From Myotis daubentonii (lineage: Eukaryota > Chordata > Mammalia > Chiroptera > Vespertilionidae): 64,000 nucleotides of DNA. Below, piece after piece: positions 32,846 through 43,720 of this stretch. The number at the start of each line of letters is the position of its first letter. Position 1 is the stretch's first letter. The stretch is from the NCBI RefSeq assembly GCF_963259705.1, contig NC_081844.1, forward strand, positions 106,914,671 through 106,978,670, read 5' to 3'. Below the pieces are notes generated by a model that was not told where the DNA came from, made no database searches, and worked only from the letters and a program-made list of their open reading frames with translations. A program made the position numbers and the translations under genes.

Positions 32846-35290
32846 TGAGTTTGTTAGTTGCCACAGCTCATGAAAAGGGCTGCGTGGACTTCGACCCGAT
32901 TTGGTGGGTACGTCCGGGGCAGTCTGACTGGTGTATGAGGAATGAGCCCCGGGCAGGGACCGTGGCTGACACTGAGCCACAGCAAGAGACACAAGCAGCG
33001 GGGCGGGTGGAGATGATAACGGTGTGACTAGAGAACACAGAGGGCCGGCCTGGCTCCCAGTCTGGGAGGTGGCCCCTCTGTTTGCTGGTGTAGCCAAGCC
33101 CGGGGTCAGCCAGGCCACCGGCTCCAGCGGGCAGGCGCCGTCCCAGGCCACGGACTCACTGCTTCAGCCCTTTCTTCTCTTCGTTACCACCCTCTGGCTG
33201 GTTCCTTCAGGAAGGAGCTGTCAGTTCATACTGTGTGACCTTGAAGTAGGGATCAGGTCAAAGGTTACAAGTAGTCCCTGAGCCACCAGGTGGGGCTGGG
33301 TGAGGAGAAGCAATAGGGACTGGGCAGCAGTAACTCGGGGGCAGATCATGGGCCTAACGAACTTGTGGCCACTAGGGAAGAGGATGGGAAGTAGAGGGCT
33401 GGCAGTGTGTTACGGTGGCGTTGCCTGTGATTGGCAAGGCTTTATAGGAAACAGGTGAACTCAGAAAAAAGCTCCAGTGTGTAAGCAGAAATGAAAGGGG
33501 AGAAGGCAAGCCCAGATAGTTGAGGACTTGTAACGTTGGGTAAGTGAATGATTGTGACCTGCACAGCATGTGACAGAGCCTCCATGCAGTGATCGGATGA
33601 AGGATGCCAAGCCCAGGCAGACTTTTCAGCTGGACAAAATGGCTCAGGGAGAACAAAGCGTAACACCTCATTTCTCAGAGAAGCCCCACAGACTCAAGAT
33701 TTTACCCAACTGCTGTTCCATGCTGCGGGCTGGGTAAACCTGACCACATTCAGCCTCTGATACTTGGTTTCGCTTCTGCCACATCCAATCTCTTGCTGTT
33801 GTAGAACAAAAATAATTCTCCCTACAGAGTTCTTACCTGAGACTCTTGTAATAAAAGACAAATTAACAAGAGGAAAACACGAACAACAGAGTAACAGTTT
33901 ATTAAACGTGTGTCCCTCATGTATACGTGGGAGATACCCAGGGAAAAATGAGTAACTCTCTGAGGTGGCTTAGAACTCTGGCTTACATACCATCTTAATT
34001 AGGAAGGAGGAAGGGGGATGTGTAGGCATCTTTGGGGAGAGTAAATGACTTTTAGGAAAGACAAATGGGCCCGTGAGTAGATGGGGGGTATGATAGTATG
34101 TGACAGAGTTTGTCTGGGTGTGGTGTGGACTTCTGGTCTCCTCTCCTGTAATAAGTCAATCTTCTTTGGTTGATGAAACTCCCAGAAAGGATTAATGACA
34201 ATTCAGTTCCTTTTGGAGGATCTGTCCTTAGGCAGATAAGGGGAGTTCAGAGAAAACCTCTGCCAGCTTCCCTAGTGCCGTGGTCTTGACTCCCCTCCCC
34301 AGCCTGACAATGAAACTACTTTTACTCAAGGTATTACGGGCACTACTTCCTTTCAGTTGGGCTCACCTGAGCCAAAAAGTCAGTCCTCTGTGCCAACAGC
34401 GGTGTCTGTAGTTACTTCTGGATCCGATAACCATTTCAGATGAAATCATCTCTGGTCTATGTGACTCCTGACATAGAAACACAATGTCCTGTGCAGGGCG
34501 GGGCTGCCTCCAAGCTGCCAGGACACTGGCCACCTGTGGCTGACCCTGGACTAGAATAAGCAGGTTGGAAAATAATGGAATTGCTTCTATTCATCATTTT
34601 TAAAGGTACATATAGCTCGCATTTGTTTCTTTAACATTAGCAGTGTTTTGGGTCTTTTATGTAGAAGTTTGGTGATGTTTCTGTGACCAGGATGCCATGG
34701 GAACTAAGCTCTTGTGTATACCAATTAGCCGATGGTAGGATGGATTTTGCTATATTTTGTTTTGCTTCATGTTATAGTTTCCAAGAACCTATTGATGACG
34801 TTGTTAGGACTTCTGCAGGTGATAGGTTATTAGGTTAACAATATCCAGTAGCAGACTCACCTAAGAACCGAAGACCCAGGGTGGGGGCGGGAGGGGGGCA
34901 CCGTGCTTGCAGAGCACCAGCCGCCTCAGCATCACCAGCTTGTTAGACACACGCCCAGATCCGACCCAGAAATTTTTCACTAGAATTTGCATTTTTTCCA
35001 AGATTCCTGGGTGATCCTCCTGCACTTTCAAGTCTGAGAAACATGAATATAAGGCACTGCCCTCAGCTGTAGACCAGCACTAACTGGTCCAGGGGAGGGG
35101 AGGACCTGCCCGCCACGTCCACCTGCGCCTGCGGCTTCAGGGCGACGGCATTTCCCGTTACTTCTTCCGACCCTTCCCCGCCGACGTCGCGCGCTGTGCA
35201 CAGGAGTGGCATGTGGGTGGGGGAAGGGTTACCTTTCGGACCTGGGGTCTAAGATTTAGTGGGAGCCTCAGAGTAAGAGTATCAAATGAT
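32846..35290. other. Intergenic, no gene seen
   Basis: This is the most A/T-rich part of the left half. The stretch at about 33850-34430 has the look of a decayed LTR or other old repeat (AACAGTTTATTAAAC block) but I cannot name it. A MER5-like fossil lies at about 34900-35050. No exon recognised. Confidence 0.45.
34900..35050 (+). mobile_element. MER5-like hAT-Charlie fossil
   Basis: Weak but ordered matches: CAGCATCACCAGCTTGTTAG, CTAGAATTTGCATTTT and CTGGGTGATCCTCCTGCAC, ending in CTGAGAAACATG. Edges are approximate. Confidence 0.45.
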
Positions 35291-35296
35291 TTTATT
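35291..35296 (-). terminator. BOD1: Candidate BOD1 poly(A) signal AATAAA
   Basis: On the minus strand the sequence reads AATAAA about 1.6 kb past the stop codon. It is the only canonical hexamer noticed between the stop and this point. Cleavage would be expected around 35265-35280. No strong GU-rich element is obvious, so this is a candidate only. Confidence 0.5.
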
Positions 35297-36891
35297 ATAA
35301 AACTTAGGCTATTTACTAACCACCCACTTCCTAAAAAATGCCAACATGAGAACACAGTGAACACACCCAAGACTTCCTGTCCTGGCAGGGCAGGAGGCAG
35401 CCCTGGACAGGGAGCCTGCACGTTCCCTTTACTGGTGTCGGGTGACCTGCATCGTGGGGTCGCGCTGGTCGCCGCTTCGGGGAAAGGACACTGAAGCTAC
35501 AAGGTTCATGCACAAGAGGGTCACAACAACTTTAAAGCCATTTGATGTGCACGGCTTGTACACTCTAGTCTGCAACTCTGAGGAGCAATGCCAACCAGCC
35601 GGCCACAGGCCCCTCCCAGCTCACCGCGGCCCTTCCCAGGAGCTGCCCCCACGGGACTGCTCACCTTCCTCCATTGCAGCTTTTGTTCTTCCCCAAACAC
35701 AAACCCTAGAGCCCACACACGGAGTCCAAGTTCAAGTATAAAGGTCAGTTTCAGGACAACCCTGGTTGATGTAGTGTTTCTTTAGTTCTCTGTAGTGTCT
35801 GCTGGTGTGGTCCCTGGGACGGGCTGGCCACGTGGCAGGGGCACAGAGGCCAGCATTCCTGCCGCCAAACTCGCTCCCCGATCAGCGTGGACCACGTTCC
35901 AAAGTCAAAGGTGAAATCAGCGACGACCTTGGCCTGTCTTCATCTGAAGCCGTACCGTATGAACCGAGTCCACTTCACCACTGTTCAGCGGAGCTTCCAG
36001 AAGATGCCAGGCGTTGTCTAAAAAGAAGAGAATCTATCAAAATGCTACACTGACTGAGGCTTCTGTTCCTAAAGGAATTTACGGTTAGACCAGGAGGGCG
36101 AGAGGGGACTGTTTTACGCCCGTGGCATGGCGGCTCCCACGTGGGCACCACAGGCAGCTCTGCCCTTGCCCGAGTGCCCCATGCGAGCCCGGTGCGCCCG
36201 CTTTTCACTCGCTGATGCTTCTCAAAGATAACAGACACCCCCAGGAACCTTACAAACAGGACCCGAAGCAGAGTGAGGGCGAGGAAGTCCAGTGGTCCCC
36301 AACGACGGCCAAGTGCAAGTCCACTGCTGCCACAGCCCAGACCCTGAAGGAGCAGGGCTTTGTGCATCCACAGCCGATTTTAAACATCAGTCCCAAAGGT
36401 AATAGAGGGTGCGCTGCCCAGAAGAGCCCTGGTGACTGACAGTGACCCTCAGGTCCCTTTAACCGCAGGACAGCCAGCAGGGTTTCAACCACTTCAGCCC
36501 ATTTAGGGTGAGGCCGCCTTTGAATGCACTGCTTGATTTTATATCCAAATCGCAAACCCACATTTAAGCAATTTCAGAAAAGCAGGGACTCTCATTTGAA
36601 TTTCCCTGGGGCACACCAGCCACCCCAGTGGGTGCCTAAGGCAGCGCCTCCCCACCCCAGCGGGTGCCTAAGGCAGCACCTCCCCACCCCAGTGGGTGCC
36701 TAAGGCAGTGCCTCCTCACTGACTTGGGAAGACGCTACCCTCAGCGCGCAGTGAAAGGACTAAGTGGTCGGTGAGGCCGGTCTGCTCATACTTCTCTGCA
36801 GACAAGACGGCTCCCCAGTGGTGGCTCCCCGCCATCACCCACTCGCTGTCTGTAGTCAGAGGAGACTGTCCGCACGAGGACAATACGGACC
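35297..36891 (-). other. BOD1: BOD1 3' untranslated region (possible spliced 3' UTR)
   Basis: This stretch runs from the stop codon to the candidate poly(A) signal. It may be one continuous 3' UTR. Alternatively, a weak donor right after the stop (GTCCGT) and a strong pyrimidine-rich acceptor (TTCTTTTTAG at 36018-36027) would make a non-coding last exon from 36017 downwards. A three-copy 32-bp tandem repeat lies at 36621-36715. Confidence 0.45.
36621..36715. repeat. Three-copy 32-bp tandem repeat
   Basis: Three copies start at 36621, 36653 and 36685, each beginning CACCCCAGYGGGTGCCTAAG and ending in a CTCC-rich stretch. They differ at a few bases only. They lie in the BOD1 3' UTR or last intron. 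Confidence 0.9.
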
Positions 36892-37087
36892 TTAGGAGGC
36901 GTCCTGGGTGGGGCCCGGGGCGTCCTGGCTCTCCGGCTCTGGAGGGGGCGCTGGAGCGGCTTCTTTCTTCTTGGCTGCCAGGAACTCATGGATGGCTCGC
37001 TCTATCTGTGGCCTGAAGATGTGGTTTAGCTTGGGATCCACCACCTGAGAAATGATTCTGTCCACTCCAGCTTCCAACATCCCTGAC
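36892..37087 (-). CDS. BOD1: BOD1 coding exon 3 with stop codon
   Basis: The first base completes the split CAG codon. The exon then encodes [20 protein letters not shown], a helix ending in [10 protein letters not shown], and a proline-rich tail ending QDAS. The stop is TAA at 36892-36894. The acceptor is CCCCAAG just before 37087. The tail differs from human in a few residues, as expected for a disordered region. A possible donor (AAG|GTCCGT) lies directly after the stop, so the 3' UTR may be spliced. Confidence 0.95.
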
Positions 37088-40000
37088 CTTGGGGACACAG
37101 AGATCACTGTTACTCAGTCACTCTGAGACCTTTCGTCCCCAGCAGTGCCACGTGGGAGCCCAGCCAACACCCCCCTGGTCAAAGCTGCAGCTACTCCAGT
37201 GGGTTCTTTCCAAGGCGACCCATTCGCTCAGAGCTCAAGTTGCTGTGTTTCCACTTTAGAGCAGCAGCTCCCACCAGAAGCTACCATCACGCCTGACGCA
37301 GTCTCCTCCACTGCCACCTCCGCCCCGTGCAGGGACCACGCGCAAAGGCCCGACCCAGAGAGTGAAAGGGACTTGAAGTGCTCGGTGACGGGCAGAGCTG
37401 AAACCGTCATCGCGCTGCCAGAGCCAGCGAGGCTCCCCCACGGCTCCATCTCCTTCACATCTGCTCTCTGGCCGAAGCAGGAGCCTCCCGCGGCAGCCTG
37501 GCTACTCCAGCCAACGCACGGCCACGTCCCACCGTTCCCGGGGCCGCGGCTGCGGCTGTGACGTAGAACACACACTAGGGACTTGTAGACAGACAGGAAA
37601 CAGATTGGTTCTGAGCTCCTCAGGGGCTAAAATCCACCCCAACTCCTTTCTGAGCAGAGCAAAAATTAGACAAAATTTCTGGCAGGTAATGAGGAAGGTA
37701 TGGTGACAGGAAACACATCCCATTTGAAGTTTGGAAAAGAGCCCACGGAGGGTCAAACCAAAGTGTTTCCCAAGGACTGAAATATGCGAACACCATCAAG
37801 AGCACACGGGTAGCTCTACTTCTCTTCCTTTAGACGTGAGAGCGCTTGGGCCAGGCAAGTCTTTACTTGGGTAGAACAGGCCCTGCAGTGACTGGGCAGA
37901 CGGGGCCAGGAAACGAACGAGAGGACGCCACGGCGACCAGTGAGACGAGACACAGGCCCTGGGCGCTGACGCTGAGCGGTGGCAAAGTGCGCCCTGGCCT
38001 CGGGCGGGGAGCGGACAGCTCATCGGCAGGAAGCCTGGGTGTAACACTTCGCCAGGAGAGCCGGGGCACCTTCAGGGAGACCGCGTCAGGCAGCGCGTGC
38101 CCTCCAAGCGGAGCTCGAGACACTGCGAGGGCAGCTCCAGGCGCCCCTCCCTAGTCACAAGCTCATCACTTTCCAACTGCACCCGATCGCCGGCAGATTC
38201 ACAGGGGTGGCCGCCTGACCAGGAAAGCACAGTGTGGATCAGGGGAAGCCAGAGCGGCTCGCTTTCCTGGAGAGGGAGCCTAACGCAGCAGGGAAATGGC
38301 AGACATCACGTAGAGAGCAGACTCGGTCACAATTAGGTTCAACAGCAGAGCCCGATGCCTGCGAAGCCTTCCACGCCGTGGACCCGGGACCCGGCTTCTG
38401 GGCCTGAACGGCCAGCCAGCGGCCGGTGCTGGGGCTGCAGGGTCTCACGGTGACAACGCTCCAGGCCCAAGTAGCAAATCTTCATTCCAAAACGGCATTA
38501 GAATTTGCCTCAAGTTCCAAACGTTAGCAAGAATCAGACAGCCCTACCGGCTTGGCTCAGTGGCTAGAGTGTTGGAGGGCAGACCTATGAGTCCCGGGTT
38601 CGATTCCAGTCAAGGCCACGTACCTGGGTTGCAGGCTCCTCCCTGGCCCAGGCCCTGGTTAGGGCGCGTGTAGGAGGCAACCAATCAATGTGTTTCTCTC
38701 ACATCAATGTTTCTCTCTGTCTTTCCCTCTCTCCCCGACTCTCTCTAAAAATCAATGGAAAAACATCTTTGTGCCCAACCCAGCTGGAGTGACTCTGGAT
38801 GCACCGTAGGGATGTGCACAGGAAGCCTCCGCAGGCTGGAGAAACCAGCAAGAATTTCAGCCGAGTCCGGTGCGTCCTTGAACGTGAGTTTTAGTAAGGA
38901 GCCGTCTGCTGCAGCTCCTGTGGGGCCACCGTCCACCTGGAGCGGACAGTGACCGCCCCGGCCTCCGTGCGTCGGCCCCGCGTTCCCGCCCTTCGCTCAG
39001 CCCCGCGTACTTACTGCACCACGCTCTGCCGCAGGCCGTTCCGCAGCTGGTTCTTGTTCATCGTCGGGTTCCATTCCTGCTTGTCCAGATGCGTTGACAC
39101 AAAATTATCCACCTTCTGCCTCAGGTTCTGGTACGCTGGCTACAACGTCAGAAAGGGGCAAGGTGAGAAGTGACACGCACGGACGCTGTGGTCACGTCGT
39201 TGCGAACACGGCTTTTCACAGACGTGGCCTTTCGGGTTCCTCACTGCACTTCCACGGCCGCGCAGCAGGCAGACGTGCCCCCTTCCTCACGGCCGCCCTG
39301 CCAGGTGCTTCGCCATCGCACTCCCGTTCCCAGTAACTCTCCGAGGGAGGGCCTATGAGCCCGCTCCTGCCCCCTTTAAGGTGGGAATTTAGGCTCAGAC
39401 CAAGTGAACAGCTTGCCCACAGGCCAGGCCCAGGCTCTTTCCAACCAAAGGGCTGGGTTCTCCACCGGCTCCATCGCTTACCAGCTCCTTGACTTCAACA
39501 AGCCCCACAGCCTGAGTCGCAGGCATTGCCAACTGGAACACGGCCGTTACCGCCCACCTCGCTCTCGGGGTGTTCTCGGCAACAAGGCTCAGGAAAGCCT
39601 CTGCTCCCAGCGAGGGCCCCCCCGGGCCCCCCCCCCCCCCCTCAGCCGGACACAGGAACGCTGGGGGAGGCCCTTACTGATTCTAGACCAGCTGTGTCAG
39701 AACAAAACGAGAGGGACTTGGTGAACACAAGGAATGCAAGCTCCGAGCCTCCAGAAACCTCTGGCACCGCCAGCTGCTCTTCTCCAGACCAGGTGTCATC
39801 CGTGCACTGCTCGCCCCTCCCCCCGTGGTGCCCGATGTGCTCTGGTCAATGGAATGTTAGTGGCTCTCGTGCCACGATGACCCTCCAGGGCACCCATGTC
39901 CTGGGCAGCCCCTGCCCCTTTAGTCTGGGACTTAGAATGAGTATATGTGCAGCAGACCTACCCCCAACCCATAGCGGGATCCCAGCCTTGGCAACCTGCA

Positions 40001-41353
40001 ACCTAGAGCTGGGCCACCCAGCGAACGCCTCCCAAGACCAGCTGAGCTCTGGGTACACAGCCCTATAGCAGAACAGATGCCTATGATAAGCCACACAGAT
40101 GTGGTTTAATACCCAGTGTCACTGTGGCCAAAGTCTGCTCACAGCCAGGTAAATGAAATCGCCAAAAGGATCAGCAGGCATCCACTCCACGAGGGGACTC
40201 TTCCAACAGGCCCAGAACACTGACTCACAGCACAAAGCCTTTCCACTAACCCTGGAAGGAGGAAGGCAGGGGGACGGGCGAGTTAAAATTCTCACGTACG
40301 ATCTGCCCAGCAGCTCCTTTTTCCTGGCGCCCGCCTTCCCGTCTAGACCAGAGTAGGGCAGTGGGCACCGCGTTCCGGGCCACAGCAGAGGGCGGCTGAC
40401 CCCACGCTAAGGCAGGCAATGCAGACATTCCCTGGGATTTTTTTTAAAAAACTGGAGCTGAGAGTCCCTTCCTGGCGGAGGAAGATAAAAGGGAGGAAGC
40501 TGGAGTAAGACAGACTCAGGAGCTGCTAGTAACCAAAGGGCGGACCTTGGCAGCCAGGTCAAGCGACGGAGCATCTTACTGGGGGCTGACCTATGGCATG
40601 AGCATGGAAAACAGGCACCAGATGCCCTTTGGCCAGCGAGGGAGCACAGAGCAGGGTGCCGGCTCCCCACCAGGTGCCTGCACGCAGCCGCGCGCGCGAG
40701 TCGGCCTCGCGGGGCTGGAGGAAAGGAGCGGGCAGCTCCGGTACTGATGGCGGCGCGCCCACACCTTCCTCGCTCGCTTACCTGGCTTTCCCCGCTACGA
40801 ACCCGGCGAGGCTTGTTAGAGAGGCCCACAGACTCCCATTCTCGGCAAAGCGAGGGTGCAGGCTCTCGCGCCAGAACCGAAACCCCAAGGTCGGAGAAGC
40901 CACGGGCCGGGCCCCACCGGACAGCTCACCGGCGGGGCTGGGAGCCCGACCCACGTGCGCTTCGCTCCGCCGGCGCCCGGCGCTGCCCCCCAGCGGCCTA
41001 ACCTCCCCGCTGGGATTTTCAGACGCATCTTTTGTTTTGCTCTCGGCTTTGGAAATGCAAAGCTGCCACCCGGGCGGCCTCCCGCCGGTCCCGGTCCCGG
41101 TCCCGTTCGGCCCAGGCGGCCTCAGTACCTTGGTGTCCACGTCGGCCAGGCAGTCCCGGCGGAAGCTGTCAAACAGGCCGCGGCTCTTGAGCTGCTCCAC
41201 GATGAGCGCGATGAGCTGAGGGTCCCCGGGAGGCAGCGAGGCCGGGTTGATGGGGCCGCCGCTCCCCGCGCCGCCCGCCCCGGCCGTCCCCGCCCCCGCC
41301 GAGGCCGGGCCCGCGCCGCCGCCCCCCGCGCCCCCGCCGCCGCCGTCCGCCAT
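36892..41353 (-). CDS. BOD1: BOD1, biorientation of chromosomes in cell division 1 (three coding exons, joined)
   Basis: The coding sequence is join(41129-41353, 39015-39139, 36892-37087) on the minus strand: 225 + 125 + 196 nt, giving 181 residues plus TAA. The family is known to act at mitotic centromeres and kinetochores, where BOD1 inhibits PP2A-B56 and so supports correct chromosome bi-orientation. In the sequence, a glycine/alanine-rich N-terminus (residues 1-34) is followed by [20 protein letters not shown], then the conserved helical core (about 40-155), and a proline-rich acidic tail ending QDAS. The human protein is about 185 residues and nearly identical in the core. Both introns have GT donors and AG acceptors and keep phase; the CAG Gln codon 117 is split across intron 2. 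No frameshift or stop is seen, so the gene appears intact. No other protein-coding gene is seen in the window. Confidence 0.95.
37088..39014 (-). other. BOD1: BOD1 intron 2
   Basis: A 1927-bp phase-2 intron with a GTAAGT donor and a CCCCAAG acceptor. Its main content is a Ves SINE in antisense orientation to the gene at about 38541-38766. The rest looks unique and GC-rich. Confidence 0.85.
38541..38766 (+). mobile_element. Ves SINE in BOD1 intron 2, antisense to the gene
   Basis: The head reads GCCCTACCGGCTTGGCTCAG, with B box GGGTTCGATTCCAGTC and a CTCTCTAAAAATCAATGGAA tail. It carries a longer middle with GGCAACCAATCAATGTG, as in some Ves subtypes. Confidence 0.9.
39015..39139 (-). CDS. 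BOD1: BOD1 coding exon 2
   Basis: This exon encodes residues 76-116 plus two bases of codon 117. The peptide starts [13 protein letters not shown] and continues through [18 protein letters not shown] to QSVV. The acceptor is TAG at 39140-39142 and the donor is CA|GTAAGT with the intron starting at 39014, a near-ideal site. The length of 125 nt shifts phase exactly as exon 3 requires. This is the most conserved part of the family and identifies the gene firmly. Confidence 0.95.
39140..41128 (-). other. BOD1: BOD1 intron 1
   Basis: A 1989-bp phase-0 intron with a GTACTG donor and a TAG acceptor. Its 5' part lies inside the CpG island (about 40650-41128). A C-run near 39622-39641 is the only obvious low-complexity tract. 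No further exon is recognised. Confidence 0.8.
41129..41353 (-). CDS. BOD1: BOD1 coding exon 1
   Basis: This exon encodes residues 1-75, from MADGGGGG to CLADVDTK. The start at 41353 is chosen because it matches the known BOD1 N-terminus and has a good Kozak context (G at -3, G at +4). The donor reads AAG|GTACTG, with the intron starting at 41128, and the exon ends in phase 0. The Gly/Ala-rich stretch is low complexity and is expected to vary between species. The same frame stays open upstream to 41662, so a longer N-terminal form cannot be ruled out from sequence alone. Confidence 0.95.
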
Positions 41354-41610
41354 GCCTGCGCCCCGGGCCCGCGAGGGAGACCCAATGCGGCTGCTTCTCA
41401 GGGGCAGGGGTCGGGCAGAGGTGGCGGAGAAGCGGGAGCCGGAGCCGGCGGCGGCGGGGGAGAGGGAAGAGGGGGCGGAGGAGGGGAGGGCGGCAGCGGG
41501 GAAACGGGGGGCGGAGGCGGAGAAAGAGGTGGAGGAGGCAGGTTGTGAGGCGGCGGAGGTGCTGGAATAAGCGGCCAACGCCGCCCGCTCCATCCCGGGC
41601 GCTCCTCCGA

Positions 41611-41618
41611 TGACGTCA
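41611..41618. promoter_or_regulatory. CRE/ATF palindrome TGACGTCA
   Basis: A perfect 8-bp cAMP-response element, which CREB/ATF proteins bind, sits 258 bp upstream of the BOD1 start codon inside the CpG island. That is a typical functional position, but occupancy is inferred. Confidence 0.65.
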
Positions 41619-41700
41619 CCTCTGGCATAGGCCTTGTGGGGCGGGAGGTTTGCAGCGCTCATCTCCGGCGTTCTTATAGGAAGAAGGCGGGCGGGCCGGA

Positions 41701-41719
41701 ACTACAACTCCCGGCAGGC
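41701..41719 (+). promoter_or_regulatory. ZNF143/SBS-like site, plus orientation
   Basis: ACTACAACTCCCGGCAGGC matches the ACTACAA-TCCC core of the ZNF143/THAP11 promoter motif with small changes in the 3' half. Such sites usually lie close to the start sites of housekeeping genes. It is paired with an opposed copy about 30 bp away. Confidence 0.6.
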
Positions 41720-41744
41720 CTCGGACCCGCTCGCGGGCAGTTGC

Positions 41745-41767
41745 GGGGCAGTATGGGACTTGTAGGC
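41745..41767 (-). promoter_or_regulatory. ZNF143/SBS-like site, minus orientation
   Basis: On the minus strand CCTACAAGTCCCATACTGC resembles the ZNF143 consensus (CTACAA-TCCCA-nATGC). It faces the opposite way from the site at 41701-41719. The pair suggests a strong or two-way promoter. Confidence 0.55.
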
Positions 41768-42239
41768 GTGGGCCGTCGTGATTTCCACAACACGCAGGCG
41801 GGTGGCTTTCTGGTCCATCGCTGCAACCCTGGCTGTACATGAGCATCTCCCTAGGGTGCCTGATTATAAGAACCATCCGCGGGGCTGATTAAAGGGGTAG
41901 ATTAACAGGTTCATCCCTTAGAGTCTCATCCACGTGTTCTGGGTCGGGGCCTAGGAATCTGTGCTTTTTAACCTGCACTCCCTCGGCCTCCTTGGACAAT
42001 ATGATGCGGGGGAATCGGGAAACAATGACTTAGTCAAATGTCTATTATTCAGAAGTGCTTTCGGGTTCTTTTCTCCACTTCTGATGTTAATAGTAACGCA
42101 TGGTTATTTTAGAAAATTGGGAAATAATGGGGAATTGTTTCCCTAAATAAATTCTTTTTTACATATGCGGATTTCCTTCCAGGTGTTCAATATTGTCAAT
42201 AATAACTAGCAATGAGAATTGGAATATACCGGGCATGCT

Positions 42240-42450
42240 GCTAAAAATTACACACACTACAACAATCTAAAAATGCAGATACTATTATAATTGCTATTTT
42301 ACAAATGCAGAAATGGAGGCCCAGAGTTTGTTGCCCTGATCACATAGGCAGAAAAAGTGGATTTGAACACAGGTTTTCTGAATCCAAATCTTGCAATGTT
42401 TAACCTCAGTGATACTACATCCCAAGAGCTGGGTGGTATCATACACTACA
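42240..42450 (-). mobile_element. MIR SINE fossil
   Basis: ATACTATTATAATTGCTATT, TTACAAATGCAGAAATGGAG, GCCCAGAG and GTGGATTTGAACACAGG follow the MIR core in antisense order. Confidence 0.7.
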
Positions 42451-43263
42451 TAAGGCTTTATGGCCTGATTATTTTTTTTTTTTTGTAGCCACAATTGATA
42501 CCAAAAAAATGGCTGCCACCACTATCCTCTCTTCCTTTCAGACTTTTGCCCCATGTTACTTCAACTGGGCAAACCAGGAATTATGTCTGCTGTTGTTATT
42601 CCTCACCTTAAATAAGCAGTGGAGGGGATGCAAATGATAAATTCTGCAATGTCTTTGGCTCCTGGGAAGAGGCAGGATAGGCAGGGATCCAGGATGCTCT
42701 CCACTCCAGCATTTCCTATTCAAGAGCGTTTAAATGAACCCTCTAACTGTTCAGGTGAGTTTATACTCATCCTTCAACATCAGCCCAATGTTTCTCATGA
42801 TTAAGGTGAAGACAAGTGTTCTCTCCGTCTTCTCCATCCTTGAGCTTGCCTGATGTCTATTCCTACTTACTGACCCCACAGACACCCTCACCTGTAGCCC
42901 CCGAGAGCCATGCTCATTCTCCTCCAAGCCCCCGATCACCTGACCAGCCTCATCTCCATTCTTGGCACATCACACCTTACTGTTTCCTTAGGGAGAACTT
43001 TCCTGACTCTCAGACCTGATCTGGTCTTGTCTCACTGATGTAGACACGCAGAGCTTCATTCTTGTAGCAGTTATTATAATGGAAAAGGAATAATTTATAG
43101 GCTAATTGGGCACCTGTGTCCCCTGCTAGAGTGTAAGCTGGAGAGCTAGGACCACAAATTGTCTGTCATTGTGTCCCCAGCCTGTAGCACCATGCCTAGC
43201 TCAGAGTGAATGAGTAAGTTTCCGTCTGTTACCTATAGTCACGGGGCAGGATCAGGGGAGACG

Positions 43264-43348
43264 GGGGGGGGGGGGGGGCGGGGGAGAGAGAGAGAGAGAG
43301 AACGAGAACGAACAGGAACATGGCGGGGGGGGGGGTGGGGGGGGGAGT
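43264..43348. repeat. G-rich and (GA)n compound low-complexity tract
   Basis: G-runs of about 16, 12 and 9 flank a GA run and a GAACGA-type tract. The G-runs could form G-quadruplexes on the plus strand. Confidence 0.9.
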
Positions 43349-43720
43349 CACTTAGAGCCACAATCTTCAGAAAAGAAGTGTTATAGCAGGAGATGATGGG
43401 TTAATGTGCCAGGACCTAATGGGTTAGTGATCCTGGAGATTGGCAGCAGATGGTTCACCCTTTGGCAATCTCACTGCGGGTCATGGGACTTTGTGTCCTG
43501 GTTGCTGGAACAATGAGCTATGAGAAGTTGAGTTATGAGAAGGTGCTGTACCCTAGGCCTGTGACCTCCCCACTGGAATTGACAGAAGTCGGGTGGGAGA
43601 CGAGGCATAAAAGTGATTAAGATTGGGGGCGGGGTTATTATTCATCCCAACTCGGATAGGAAACCATCACTGCATCCCACGTGCACGCCTCCCTTTCATC
43701 ATTGTGTAATACACAATAAT

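Larger units (their letters stand above)
40650..41770 (-). promoter_or_regulatory. BOD1: CpG-island promoter of BOD1
   Basis: The stretch is dense in CpG and G+C, spans exon 1 and its upstream flank, and lacks an obvious TATA box at a sensible distance. It contains a CRE palindrome (41611-41618) and two ZNF143-like motifs (41701-41719 and about 41746-41767). This is the normal layout of a housekeeping cell-cycle gene promoter. The transcription start is not visible from sequence but is probably between about 41450 and 41610. Confidence 0.75.
41770..43720. other. Upstream flank of BOD1, no gene seen
   Basis: The base composition drops sharply to A/T-rich after the CpG island. A MER5-like or other DNA-transposon fossil may lie at 41815-41990. 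A MIR is at 42240-42450. G-rich runs lie at 43264-43348. Confidence 0.5.

Noticed and set aside
33277..33300. CTCF-like motif CCACCAGGTGGGGCTG
   Set aside because: The core deviates at important positions, so it is weaker than the four reported sites.
40856..41548. 230-codon plus-strand frame across the BOD1 CpG island
   Set aside because: It is the antisense shadow of BOD1 exon 1 and its GC-rich flank.
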